A DNA stretch of 64,000 nucleotides from Mercurialis annua (Eukaryota; Streptophyta; Magnoliopsida; Malpighiales; Euphorbiaceae): positions 23,882,201 to 23,946,200 of the forward strand of contig NC_065571.1 of NCBI RefSeq assembly GCF_937616625.2, read 5' to 3'. The notes below the pieces were generated by a model that was not told where the DNA came from, ran no database searches, and saw only the letters and a list, made by a program, of their open reading frames with translations. This document shows positions 13,101 to 24,699 of this stretch, piece by piece. Numbering within the stretch: the first letter of the stretch is position 1; each line of letters starts with the position of its first letter. Position numbers and translations under genes: made by a program.

Positions 13101-13895
13101 AATGTTTGTCTTATATTGCTAAAAATGTGAAACGTTTGGATTTGTTTCGTAACATTTTAAACATTTGGTTTAAATCGCTAAAAAGGTGAAACGCTTGGAT
13201 TTGTTTGGTAACGTTTGTAAACATTTGACTTAAATTGCTAAAAAGTTGAAACGTTTGAATTTATTTCGTAACGTTTGTAAACATTTTGCTTAAATCGCTA
13301 AAAAGGTGAAATGTTTGGTTTTGTTTGGTAACGTTTGTAAACGTTTGGATTAAATCGCTAAAATGTTGAAACCTTTGGATTCATTTCGTAACGTTTGGCT
13401 TAAATCGCTAAAAATATGGAACGTTTGTTTTTGTTCCATAACGTTTGTAAACGTTTGGCTTAAATCGCTAAAAATGTGAAACGTTTGTTTTTGGTCCGTA
13501 ACGTTTGTAAATGTTTGGCTTAAATCACTAAAAATGTGAAACGTTTGAATTTGTTTCATAACGTTTATAAATTTTTGGCTTAAATCGCCAAAAAGGTAAA
13601 ACGTTTGGATTTGTTTCACCTTTTTAGCAATCTAAGCCAAAAGTTTACAAACGTTACGAAACAAAACATTTCACCTTTTTAGCGATTTAAGCTAAACGTT
13701 TACAAACGTTCCAAAAAAATCCAAATGTTTGGTTTTGTTTCCAAACGTTTGGCTTAAATCGCTAGAAAGGGGAAACGTTTGGTTTTGTTTCGTAACGTTT
13801 GTAAACGTTACGCTTAAATCGCTAAAAAGGTGAAACGTTTGGATTTGTTTCGTAACGTTTGTAAACGTTTGGCTTAAATCGCTAAAAATGTTACG
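10183..13895. repeat. 60-bp satellite array, right part
   Basis: About 62 copies of the same 60-bp unit as 4896-5556. Most run in one direction, but short blocks are inverted (about 10538-10735, 12840-12860, 13611-13720). Because 60 is a multiple of three, several frames stay open for many units and give pseudo-proteins with a 20-residue period, such as 11321-11734 on the minus strand (137 codons). The units vary independently of codon position, so these are not called as genes. The right edge joins the 3' end of a chromovirus pol gene at about 13896. Confidence 0.94.
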
Positions 13896-14668
13896 AAACA
13901 GAGGAGGATATGAGACAGAGATATTCGTACTAATTTACTCAAGGTATATGGCTTAAGTTTAATATTCGAGAACGAATTTATTTTAAGGGGGATGAATGTA
14001 ATACCCCGAATATTTAAAAATAATTAAATCGTGCCACGTGTCGTAAATTTTGATAAATTAAGTTAAGATGAATTTAACTTAATAATGTTGGAAATTTCGA
14101 ATAATTTTTATGAAGCGAATTAGCGAGATTTAAGGAAAACCTTAGAAAATTAATATAAGATAAATTATAAATTCTGAGATAGAAATTATTTCGCCAAAGT
14201 CCGCAAAATATTTTATAGCATTTATGATTAAAGTTTCATGCCGATCGGAGACCGTATAGAATTTTGACGCGGATGTGCAATTTAGCCATTTATATATATA
14301 TTTGATCATTCAAAGGAATGATCCAGAAGCCTTAAACCCCATCTACATCTTAATCGTCATTTCTTCGTTCTCCATGTACGATCTTCGTTTCTCATTCGTT
14401 TTCAACATTCTGTAGCTTGAATTGATTGTATTTCAGCGGGTAATCACGGTAAGCACGTCGTTTCGCAATTTGTTTGAACCTATTTGATGAAATATTGAGT
14501 TAAACTTTAAGATTACGAGCGGTTTTATCATTTTAGCGATTTTTGATTCGAATTTGATGTTTTAAGTTTAGATTACGCGTTATAGACGTTTTTTAGCGTT
14601 ATTTGAGTGACGGGTATGTGAAATTTGGTCGAGAGCAAGTCGGAATCGAGCTAGGGTTGAAAACCTGC
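13896..14668 (+). mobile_element. Chromovirus 3' end: pol C-terminus, polypurine tract and truncated 3' LTR
   Basis: 13896-13932 translates to TEEDMRQRYSY followed by a stop, matching the C-terminal tail after the chromodomain in element A ([13 protein letters not shown]). A purine-rich tract (AAGGGGGATGAA, 13985-13996) then leads into an LTR beginning TGTAATACCCCGAATATTTA at 13997. The LTR is homologous to the minus-strand LTR at 4073-4895, reads in the opposite direction, and is cut at about 14668 by a Mutator-like element. The rest of the internal region has been replaced by, or lost against, the satellite. Confidence 0.75.
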
Positions 14669-16284
14669 GGCACCTAAAGACATTTCACCTAAAAACATTT
14701 CACCTAACACTTTCATCTCCTCATTAAACTTAACCTCATAGCTAGACCTAGCACATCTCCACAAACCATCTTTTAAAGCCTTCCCCTTAAACCTTTGTCT
14801 ATAGTTAGTTAAGATGTGCCTCACACAAAATTTGTTTTCAGCATTTGGAAAAAGAGCTTCAACTGCAGGAATCAGTCCCTAATTTCACCATTACCAACCA
14901 AAAAAATAAACACAAATCACACACAGCAGTTGAATATATCTCAAAGCAATCTAAGCACAATAGCAATCAAATTACAAGTTAAATCCTAAAGCAGTCTAAG
15001 CAGAATAGCAATCTAAGTACAATAGCAATCAAAATAACACACTTAAATGTACATACCTTCTGTATATTGCTCATAAATGCCCAAACTCTGCTTTGGTTGA
15101 TCTCCAGATCATCTGCAAGCAATCCCAAGAACCACATCCAGCTTTCTTTGGTTTTTTTATCAATTGCCCATGCAACTGGATGGATGCAGTCATTTGCATC
15201 TATTGCTCTGTCTCATTCCCATTAATAAATTCCAGAGCTGCCTTCTTTGCTCTGTATGCCACAGCCTTTGAGATTTCACATTTCTGATTTTCCCTAACTA
15301 CTTGCATAATCCCTTCTAGCTTCCATGTTGGGCCTGCCCTAAATTGCTCAAGGTACTCCTTGGACATCCACTTTGTTTTAACATGTCTGATATTGTGATA
15401 CCTAGCACATGTATAGGTGAGGATTCCTGATTTGATCTGCACAGTTGGATTGTCTGCGCTAACCATAGAAGCCCACAGGTAGAATGGACATGTTTTCTTG
15501 CACTTTGCCTTGCATCTCTTGTTATTTGGTTTGAAGTTGATGACATATCTATTCCTAATTCCATAGTTTTTGCAGGCCTCTTTAAATTGTTGAAAGCTAC
15601 TGAACTTCATCTCAATTTCTAACTTAGGATCACTCATATTCTCTTCCATAAAATCTGCAAACCTTGGCCTGGATAGCCCTTTGTTGTCACTATCAGAGCA
15701 TGAGACCAACTGCTCTGAAAGTGCATATTCAGATGAAGGATAATCTACTACATGTTCTTCTGCAAATCCCTTATTGGCAACACTGCCAACTAAATTGCTA
15801 CTTGCAGAAGCATCATTATGTGGAGCATTTTCAGATTCTCCTACATTGAAAGACTTAAAATCCAGTGACACAATGTCTTCTATATCCTCGGCATCACTGA
15901 ATGAATATTCAGAATCATACAGATAACTTTGCTGATATCCACAATTTCTGGTCCATTCAAATTCACAGGTGGTAGCAGGGTTAAGAGCCTAGCCTCAACA
16001 ATTACAATCCTAGAAGGACCTACTGATTCAGCCATTCTCAGCACATCATTGTCTGTTGCCAACTCCCTTAAAGGATTATCACCTGGTAGCATCCAAAAGT
16101 ACATGTAGTCACCGTCTCCTACTCCTAAAGCTTGTCCCATATTTATGATTTCAATCCTTGACAAGTGATCTCCACAACACCAATCAATGTATCCTAATAC
16201 TCTATCTGTTGTCTCACCAGCAGTGTCTATAGTCACTTTGAAATAGCGAATTGAAAAATATTCAGACTCAGGAGTTGCAATCAT
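14669..16284 (-). pseudogene. MULE transposase relic
   Basis: On the minus strand, 16284-15880 encodes an N-terminal PB1-like domain typical of plant MULE transposases (about 134 residues). A frameshift near 15890 leads into 15871-15200 (MSLDFKSF...), the MuDR DNA-binding region with basic and Cys residues (NKRCKAKCKKTCPFYLWAS). After GNETEQ the frame hits a stop and jumps to DANDCIHPVAWAIDKKT (15190-15057), so roughly 70-80 residues including the first catalytic Asp block are deleted. A 178-bp intron (14879-15056, GT...AG) separates this from GLIPAVEALFPNAENKFCVRH (14878 downward). Coding is lost at 14669, before the final catalytic Glu. It cannot make an active enzyme. Confidence 0.85.
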
Positions 16285-16317
16285 AACACAATCAATGCAA
16301 CCAGTAAGAACACAGCT

Positions 16318-16498
16318 CTAAATGCAAAATGCAACCCTAATTTCAAAATACAACCCTAATTTTAAAATAAAACCTTAGTTTCAAAACATAACCCTAATTT
16401 CAGACAAAACCCATATTCAGAAAACCACTAACAATACCCATATTTAGAAAACCCCTTAAAATACCCATATTCAGAAAGCCCCTAACAATACCCCATTT
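16318..16498. repeat. Two adjacent short tandem repeats in the MULE-1 5' region
   Basis: 16318-16408 has four imperfect copies of a roughly 24-bp unit built on ACCCTAATTTCAAAAT; 16408-16498 has about four copies of a roughly 30-bp unit built on ATACCCATATTCAGAAA. They lie upstream of the transposase start on its strand. Confidence 0.75.
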
Positions 16499-16965
16499 TC
16501 AAAAGAATGAAAAACAAAAGAAGAACAAAAGAGACAATTAACTTACCAAATAAAGGACCATCTTCAAGGTCAAAGCGTGCGATCCACTGAGCCATAGCCA
16601 TTGCAAGCATACGATTAGTACATCGGCAATTAAAGAGAAACTGAAATGAAATGGAAAGTGTTTGAGTCAAACTGAAGTGAAAGATATGAATTTTGTAAGA
16701 GTGAAACGTTTTTTGGAAATACAAAACGATGTCAGGGAATAAAATGGAGGGAAATGAGGTGGCTGGTGAGGTGCAAAAAAAAGAAGAAGAATTTACTTGT
16801 AAAAGAAGGAGTGGAGGTGAGTCAGCAACCGATTGCCACGTCTGATTAATTTGGCCGGAATTCATTTACAGACCACCGGAGGTTCACTTATTAATTGTAT
16901 AGTGATCACTTTGTTACGTTTTGAAATTTGATGACCATTTTTTAACTTGGGGAAAGTTCAGTGAA

Positions 16966-17913
16966 CCCCATAATCTTTAACACACTAAAAAGGTTAGCCC
17001 CTTATAATGTTGAACATGATGATGATTTTGAGTGAAATTTGGTGGCTCATCTTTTCTAAATTGCTTATTTAGATACTCAAAAGAAATCAGAGTGATTGAC
17101 ATAAATGATAGCATAGCCCTAGAAAAATTCAGAGTTAGGAAACTTTATGAGTTCAATTTTTTTTTATTTCATTTGTAACGCAAAGTGCCAAGTTAACGTC
17201 TTGTAAATTAGAAATGCAATACAAATACAATGAGTTTTCTTTTGAAAAAAAAAACCTAAAGTGTTACCCTTTTAAGAAATTGGTAAGAAAAATATTTAGT
17301 TTCAGTTTGGCACTGCAGTAAATATGTTGGTACTTGGTAGCGTCTGCTATCAAACCTAACAGGAGTGATATTCGTTTAAAAATTAGGCTGAAAGACTAGT
17401 ATTTAAATTCAAATATCTTTTTGTTCATAATCAATTACACTTAAACCTTTTAATTTTTATATTTATATTCCAACTGCATCCTAATTTCAGTGTGAGTATA
17501 AAATTGGCCTCTGGCAAGGTAAATAGGCTCCTAGCTGGACTTCATCAGCAACATCAAACCCTAAAAAATGAACTAGACATATAATCTCCATACCATGTAT
17601 TGGAAACATCAGAAGTATAAGGAAATGGATAAAGAATTTGATGTGTCTATAATATAGTCCAGTTAGGCATCGACGTGTCTTGCCACATAGATCAATTTTA
17701 TACATGTTCGAAGACTTGGTTGGGACAATACTTTCAAAAACTAAAAAGTTTGATTATAATTGATAATGAACACAAAGGTTTATTTTTAATTAGTGTTTAG
17801 ACCTAAAAATTAATAGGAGTTTTCTTTGTAAATTTATAAAATCTATAGAATTGCAGTTTAAACTCTTAGTAAATGTAATAAAACATGTCTTTAACCCATT
17901 GAATTTTATAGTT
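16966..17913. other. AT-rich DNA without a recognised gene
   Basis: No domain, splice pattern or repeat structure was recognised. A 72-codon minus-strand ORF (17487-17705) has no similarity I can name and is not supported as a gene. Confidence 0.6.
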
Positions 17914-18345
17914 TTTGTTGTGAGATTAGTCGCAGCGGAATATCAGAAAATAAATTAGGAAATCAAGCTTATGACAAAATATAGAATCGAACTAAAAAAC
18001 AAACACATGATTTACGTGGTTCATCAATGACAACTCCACGGGCAACGGAACGAGTTTTTTCACTAATAAATGAAGCATACAAAAGAACGGTAGAAAGTTT
18101 TCTAAGAGAAGATTTTAAAACTAGACAAAAAGTAGAAAAAAAATAACAAAAATGCTAAGTTTGCTGAAATATCACATGAGCACCTCAAAAGGCTGAAATT
18201 TTACATTTAATACATTTCTAATGAGAATGCAACACATGACACACACAAAACAAATAAATAAGTCAAAAACGCGCCAGAAACGCATCTGACATGCGTCTGA
18301 CACGCGCGTCAGAACTGTGTGTCAGTCACGCGTTAGTTTTTCAAA
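17914..18345 (-). mobile_element. Possible old copia LTR fragment
   Basis: Starts TGTTGTGAGATTAGTCGCAG and contains GATTTACGTGGTTC followed by CTCCACGGGC, a combination often seen near one end of plant copia elements. A CG-rich patch with near-palindromic CTGACACGCGCGTCAG lies at 18296-18312. No second copy, primer-binding site or target duplication was found, so the call and the right boundary are tentative. Confidence 0.35.
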
Positions 18346-19215
18346 ACTATTCAAACATGTATCATATATGTATTTGTTCAGTATTAGATATGTATCAATG
18401 ACATATTTAATTTTTTTTTCATATTTCTAAAACAAAAATAAATAAATATATTATGAATATGTATTATTTATGTGTCTCTAAGGTGTATGTATAATATATT
18501 TTAAATTAAATGATATATGTATCACGTACTTTAATTAAAATTCACGCATCAAATAATAGTAATAACTTTTTGATATGTTACTATCCATTATAAATTGAAG
18601 CATAAAAAAAATAAGTTATGATTTTTTTAACTCAACCTTTATCAATATGAACGTCTTTATATACATGTGATATACCAAAAAAAAGAACTAATAATAATAT
18701 TTATCGCCTTCATCAAATTTATCGTCATTGATAAAAATACTATATATATTACATATATGTTTTATTTATGTGTTTCAAAACTATATTATTAATATGTATT
18801 ATTTATGTATCACAAAAACTATTTAAATGAACACAATTTACTTCACGATTCTTTTCATTTACTAGCTCTAATAAATTATAACCATTACTATCCATGATGT
18901 TTTAGAAATCTCTCGATAATTTATCAGCGAATTAGAGTTCAAGTCATAAACTTTTAAAAACAACTCGGATACATTTTGTGTTCATCTCAAAGACAATTTA
19001 GATACATTCTCTAAAAATAATATGGTATACTAAACTTCTTGCTAAATTTTTTGTTGAAATCATAAATTAGAAATAAAAATAAACATATGAGAGAAGTTAA
19101 CAAATAATAATTTTAATACTACATCACAAAATACACACATAATACATATATTAAAATAAAAAATATACGTTTAAACTATTTCTGATATTTACAAAAGATG
19201 TATCGAATATGTATA
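18346..19215. other. AT-rich low-complexity DNA, left of solo LTR
   Basis: Dominated by ATATGTATC/GATACATAT-like motifs with no coding signal. The same kind of sequence resumes at 21679 after the solo LTR, so both pieces were one block before the insertion. Confidence 0.6.
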
Positions 19216-19559
19216 TGTCACGACCCAATTTATTGAGCCGATATCGGCGCTAGGGAACGGGAGTGATAGCTCCGGAACCCGTAGCAAGCCTAAACCCACT
19301 ATGAATATTTTCGCGAATTAAATGTATTATATTATATAAAACATTTTAAGAAAATCCTTTATAACATTTTCACTATGCATATCAAAATATTTGAATTACT
19401 TTTCGAAAACCATCGCGAATCATTCATATAGACTAGGGTCTTACCGAGTGACAACTCATGTCCAGCCCTGCCCTGTCTCTAATTATAATCTCAACCAATT
19501 CCACTCATGGCCATTGGTTAAGGAAATCAAACGGTTAAAATACAATATTTATAAACAAT

Positions 19560-19627
<68 letters not shown>

Positions 19628-21678
19628 CAAATCAGAGTTGCTCATTTAAATATACCGTTTGAATTTAAATCTTACATCTTATACAAACATCTACCGACTA
19701 CTGCAGCTCTACGAAGAAAACGTCCCTTGATATACTCTTTCACTATTGTGGACTTCCGAAACAAGAAAAGGAAGTCCTTCCATTAAATCGCTTTGACCTG
19801 AAAGAAACACTGTGAGGGGTCAGTATATGGGAATATAATGAGTGAGTTAATACATTTACTAATAAGTATTCAAATAAAACATAAAACGATGTTCAATCGT
19901 ATGCAGCCAAGTACGAGATCCGATTGAAACCTTAATCCTCAAACATACTAATTATCAATCAAGCAACCCAATCATTTATATCAAATTGTGAGTCCAACTC
20001 ACTGGTGGGTCCAACCCACTAGATACGGAGACTACAGGCTACACCGTAGCCGAGTACTTACTCGTATCGAACTATACCTCAAATCTCAAACTTCATAATC
20101 ATAATTAGCTCATAGCTGAATCAAATCAAAACTGGTGATCACACAGTCCTATTGCCGCTCAATAGGTAGCATGTTCCATCAGATCAATACTGATTTCAAA
20201 TCAAGCGTATGCGCAATTCATATAAAAGTTTTGCATATAAAACATGCAGTTCAAATATAAAGCAATATAAAATAATTGCATAAATAAATACTTTAAAAGC
20301 AAATCGTATAAACTCACAGTGACCGCTTATTCCAAAAATACTCCGGTGCTTAGAAACGTCTAGCTCCCCGAGCTCTTGGTCCAGCGGCTCCTTGCCTCGC
20401 CGGATCTAAAACTATTTTAAAATAATTGACTCACGTCAGAATCCTATTCTAGGATTGATTCTAAACTTGAGACACGACGCATTACTTTTATCTATTATCG
20501 TGCCTCTCACGTGTATATTCCGATAAACGACATCTAACTCGTTTACGGTTCAAATATCTCTTTTAAATAAATTCTCTTTTAACCTCGTTAGGTTAAATAA
20601 TTCAAACTAATCGATTATTAGTCGATAAATTAATCAATTCCTATAATTTTACGCAAAAACGTCCAAATTCCCCAAAACGCGTCGATCGGCAAACACTGTG
20701 CGAGCGCACGTCTCACTGTGCGTTCGCACAGTCCATGACTGTGCGTTCGCACAGTTGGACCGTGCGGCGCACAACCGCGGGTTTTCATCCCGGCTCCGTT
20801 TCCGACGTGCTTAGTTTAAAAACGATCCTAATGCATACAGAACGCTTAATCTATATTCAAAACATCCAAATTTAATCCTAAAACCATTTAAAACGAATAA
20901 ATCGTTTCGTGGCCTAAAACTTTAACTCGATATAACTTTAAATTCATCCATCCAAACGGCAAAACGTCAAGCTTACCGTGATTCGCCTTCGAAATACGAT
21001 CAATTCGAGCTATGGAACGTCGGAACCGGACGAGAAAAAAAACTGCGCGACGAACCGTACGAAAACAGCGAGAGAAAGGAAAAGAAGAAGATGAAATCTA
21101 ATGAATCTTCTGGCATATCCTTCGTCTTGAAGGTTTTATATCTATTTGGCCAAATATCACTTTTAGTCCTTGAACTCTTTAACTTAAACCAATTCTCTAT
21201 TAAACTTTCTATTTTAACTTAACGATTAATTATTTACTTTAATTTAATTACGTACGTATTATTTATATCCAAATAAATAATACAATCCTAAAATTATTAT
21301 TTTTATCAATGATCTTTCAATCGCTATTCTCGGGCTTAATTGGCTAATTTACGTTTTGGTCCTTAAATTTTTCAAAAGTTGCACTTTAGTCCAAAACGTA
21401 TCCGCGTCCAAATTTTAAAAGGTCTCCAATTGACTCGAGACTTTTACCATAAATACTATGAAATATTTCGCGGACCTTGGCGAAATAATTCTTATCTCAG
21501 AATTTATAATTTATTTTATATTAATTTCGGAAGTTATTTTCTTACTTCCCACTAATCCGCTCAATAAATATTATTCTTTATTCCCGATATACTTAGATTA
21601 AATCCTTCTTAATTCAATTTATCGAAATTCATGACACGTGGCACGACTTAATTATTTAAAAACATTTGGGGTATTACA
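19216..21678 (-). mobile_element. Solo chromovirus LTR (2,463 bp)
   Basis: TGTCACGACCC...GGGGTATTACA (minus strand TGTAATACCCC...GTGACA), flanked by the perfect 5-bp duplication GTATA at 19211-19215 and 21679-21683. It is related to 4073-4895 and 13997-14668. It contains two identical copies of ACTGTGCGTTCGCACAGT (20715-20732, 20738-20755), a (TA)n tract and, on the minus strand, a leader segment ending AATCACGGTAAGC (20971-20983). No internal coding region remains. Confidence 0.93.
19564..19620. repeat. (TA)n microsatellite inside solo LTR
   Basis: Perfect TA dinucleotides for about 57 bp. An apparent ORF through it consists of alternating Tyr-Ile and is an artefact. Confidence 0.95.
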
Positions 21679-21880
21679 GTATATTATTTGTATTTGAGTT
21701 ATATATTTAACGCATTGAATATATAACTTACGGGTAGTTGAAATGTATTTATAACATATATTAAAATAAAAAATATATCTCATGCTCCATAAATTGTATA
21801 TATTTATCAATAATACATATTAAGGATATATTTATCACGTTTTAATTGTACATGAAAGATGGATCTAAAAAATACATCTA

Positions 21881-21930
<50 letters not shown>

Positions 21931-22840
21931 TTTGAGCTGTTTCTCATATGTATTGATAATGTATCCAAAATGTATCAAAAATGTATAGGAGACGTACCGA
22001 AACTTTATCTTGGATGCATTGAAATACCAGCGTTGACGAGAAGACACATATCAATGATATATTTATCATGTTTAAATTATATATTAAAAATTTATTTAAT
22101 AAATACATCTAAGAAACATCTCAAACACGTTGTATGAATTAATATAATACTTAAAAATAAATGTATTTGAGTTGTTTCTGCCGTGTATCTGATATGTATT
22201 ATAGATGTATCTCAAAAACATTCACATATCATTGATGAAACTTATTGAAAAAATATATCTCAGATACAGCTATACAACACATTTGATACATAATCTTATA
22301 ATTATTTAAAGTAACATATAAAAAACGATATATTCACATCTCAAATAAATAAATAATGCATAAAAAATAAAAAATAATACATCTCTTAAAATATTATAAA
22401 TATATGATACATTTCATATACATAAATCTTACATCTCATAAGATATTATAAATTAATTTTTTGGATAAATTAAAAATAATCATTCAAAATATAAAACAAA
22501 GTGATTGAATTAGTTGTATGATACAATTATATCAATAAAAAACAAAAATAAAAATAAAGGTTCGAACGATCTAATATGTATCGAAAATGTATAAAATATT
22601 TATCGAAGATACACAAATAATACGTTTTTAATACACTATTTATATACAATATCTCAAAATATAAAAATTATTTATATTAAAATAAAATATTAATACACAA
22701 ATCTAATAATATATTGTGAAACTTTAAAGTGAAACTGACAAGAGCATTAGCATTTACACCACTTATGCGTCTGACACTTGTTTCTCATTTAGCCATTTAG
22801 CTTAGAAATTATTATCACAGGGTATGTTATGATTGGCGAT
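21679..22840. other. AT-rich low-complexity DNA, right of solo LTR
   Basis: Continuation of the 18346-19215 block, with repeated AATGTATC/GATACAT motifs and a (TA)n microsatellite at 21883-21928. ORFs here come from the dinucleotide repeat. No gene is supported. Confidence 0.65.
21883..21928. repeat. (TA)n microsatellite
   Basis: Perfect AT/TA dinucleotides, about 46 bp. Confidence 0.95.
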
Positions 22841-23480
22841 TTATGTGTGTAATTGTATGCCACAAAAGTCCTTATAAGCATCAACATCATTGGACCTGCC
22901 ATCGCCGCTAATCTCCCCTCCCCCTCTCGCCGCCTTCCTCCTTATCCTTCCTCTTCCTCTTATGAACAATCCCACTCTTTTGCCGCTTCCTCAACTCGGA
23001 ACTATTCCGGAGAAAATCATTCGTCTGACCTTCAGTTATATCATTATCCACCTCAAAAATCAGTTTTTATAACGTGTTTTAAACGCTCCATCCGCGCATC
23101 GTCGTCATCCCCGAAGAGAGTGAGCGGCTGTTTGAGGAAGCAAAGACGCCAAATGACTCTTGTTTCGGGAGGATTAAGATGTCGATGATTTTCTCTTTGA
23201 TTGGGGTTTTAGACGCGGATTAGAGAAGGTTGTGGGTAGAGTGGAGGTAAAGGAGAACGCGACGGAAGTGAATTTAACAGTGGTTGTTGCGGTGGTGGAT
23301 GTGGCGGTTGGAGGAGGAGGATTGGCGTTGCACTTATGACTTCGAGTGCTTTCTTTTCTTGTTCTCAGAGTTTATGGATTTTTGTTTTGAGGTTAAGAAT
23401 GTGGAGGCAAAGTGAAGAGTTTCTGGGTTGTAAAAATGGAAGTTGCAGAAAAGAAAAATGGTGATAGTTTAAAGGGAGAA
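22841..23480. other. GC-richer segment, possible gene remnant of unknown identity
   Basis: Base composition rises and codon-like texture appears (plus-strand ORF 22853-23188, Ser/Pro-rich N-terminus, 111 codons; overlapping Pro/Leu-rich 22890-23072). On the minus strand 23330-23180 has a Thr/Pro/Ser-rich frame. I recognise no family. It may be a captured or decayed gene fragment, or unremarkable DNA. Confidence 0.3.
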
Positions 23481-24106
23481 GCAACACGTAAAATAATCCC
23501 ATTATTAGATCTTTAATTTAATCAATTAATTAGCATAGGTGAAAGAAATTAAGAGGGTTAGCATTTTTGTAAGAAAGTCCCGCAATTAGCCTAATTCTGG
23601 AATTTTACTCTTTTTCTAATACCTAAGCCCAACAATAAATTCAAATAATGCTTTGGTCATACTAATCTATCTCACACTCTTAAATTCTACAAGTCATAGC
23701 TTGTCTATTTATAGAGTTTTAAATAAGTCAAAGAAATAAGAAGTTCAAATCTTAAAAAAAAAAATAAGCTTTCTTTTCCTATACAGACCGAATAATAACA
23801 TAATCAACATTCAATACATATTAAGATAAATTAAAATCTTAAACTAATTAGAAATTTAGGAATAATTCTAACAGTGTTATGCTTAGCTCTACTATTTAAA
23901 AATTGCCCTGAAACAATGGTACTCTTTGAGCATGCAGAAACATCAAAATTTTGGCCAGTCTTTTTTTTAATCTGATTTGAACTCCACAATAGGTATCACA
24001 TGGAATAACCTATTATAGTATGTTGTGCGAAGAGAGATGGCCCCATCAAATATGGGGCAACATTCAAAGCATCCAACAAAATTTAAAAAGTGGGCCGTTC
24101 ATGATC
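23481..24106. other. AT-rich DNA without a recognised gene
   Basis: No coding similarity, tandem repeat or terminal-repeat structure was seen in this stretch up to the TAA that precedes the next element. Confidence 0.55.
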
Positions 24107-24699
24107 TAACAGTGTTGGCTTAGTCTAAGGTCCAGCGCTGTACCGGTCCAGCGCTAAAAAAACAAAGAGCAAAAGATAAAAATTTAACCTCTAAAAAAAT
24201 GTATAGAAAGGTCATAAATAAATTATTATCGAAGCTACATATAAAGTAATAGAAAGAATGTCCAATTTTCACTTTCCTAACTTTCACTTGCTTATTTTTT
24301 TTTTTTGATAACACATCTTTTTTTTTATTATTATCACTTACTTTCACTTGGTTTTTTTTGATAATACATCTTTTTTCTTTTTTATTATCATTTAAAAAAT
24401 TAATTAATTTTTTTTAATATTCAATTGTTGAAATAAAAAAATTAAGCATATATAAATTTAATAAAATAAAATAGTGCATTAGGTATATCAAATTAAATTA
24501 TAAATAAAAAATAAATTTTAATTTTAATATATAATATAATTTTATAATTTTATAATTAAATTTTTATTTTATTAAAATTTAATATAAGTAAATTAAAAAT
24601 ACAATATAATTAATTTTATAATTAAATATGTGTTTGTAGGTTACAAATTTGTTTTAATCAATTTTATAATTAAAAACAGTTGGATAATGTACAGAATAT

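Larger units (their letters stand above)
14669..16965 (-). mobile_element. Mutator-like element (MULE-1), internally deleted
   Basis: The segment contains a MULE transposase relic on the minus strand. Its 5' (right) end has the style of MULE terminal repeats, with GTTCACTGAAC and stretches like AACGTAACAAAGTGATCACT on the minus strand (16890-16965). The matching left terminal repeat is not seen; the left edge falls inside transposase coding sequence at about 14669, so the element is truncated. Exact ends and the 9-bp target duplication could not be fixed by eye. Confidence 0.6.

Noticed and set aside
4896..13895. CRISPR-like array suggested by regular repeats
   Set aside because: There are no unique spacers; the repeats are contiguous 60-bp units in plant DNA, i.e. 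a satellite.
19391..22137. ORFs containing long Tyr-Ile runs (19391-19786, 21859-22137, 21865-22047)
   Set aside because: They are read through (TA)n microsatellites inside or beside a solo LTR.
22853..23188. 111-codon ORF as a real host gene
   Set aside because: No recognisable domain, no supported start or splice context, and overlapping frames of similar length; kept only as a possible remnant.
24120..24347. 75-codon minus-strand ORF at the left end of the 11-kb segment
   Set aside because: AT-rich, Lys/Phe-dominated and lying over the terminal repeat; nothing supports translation.
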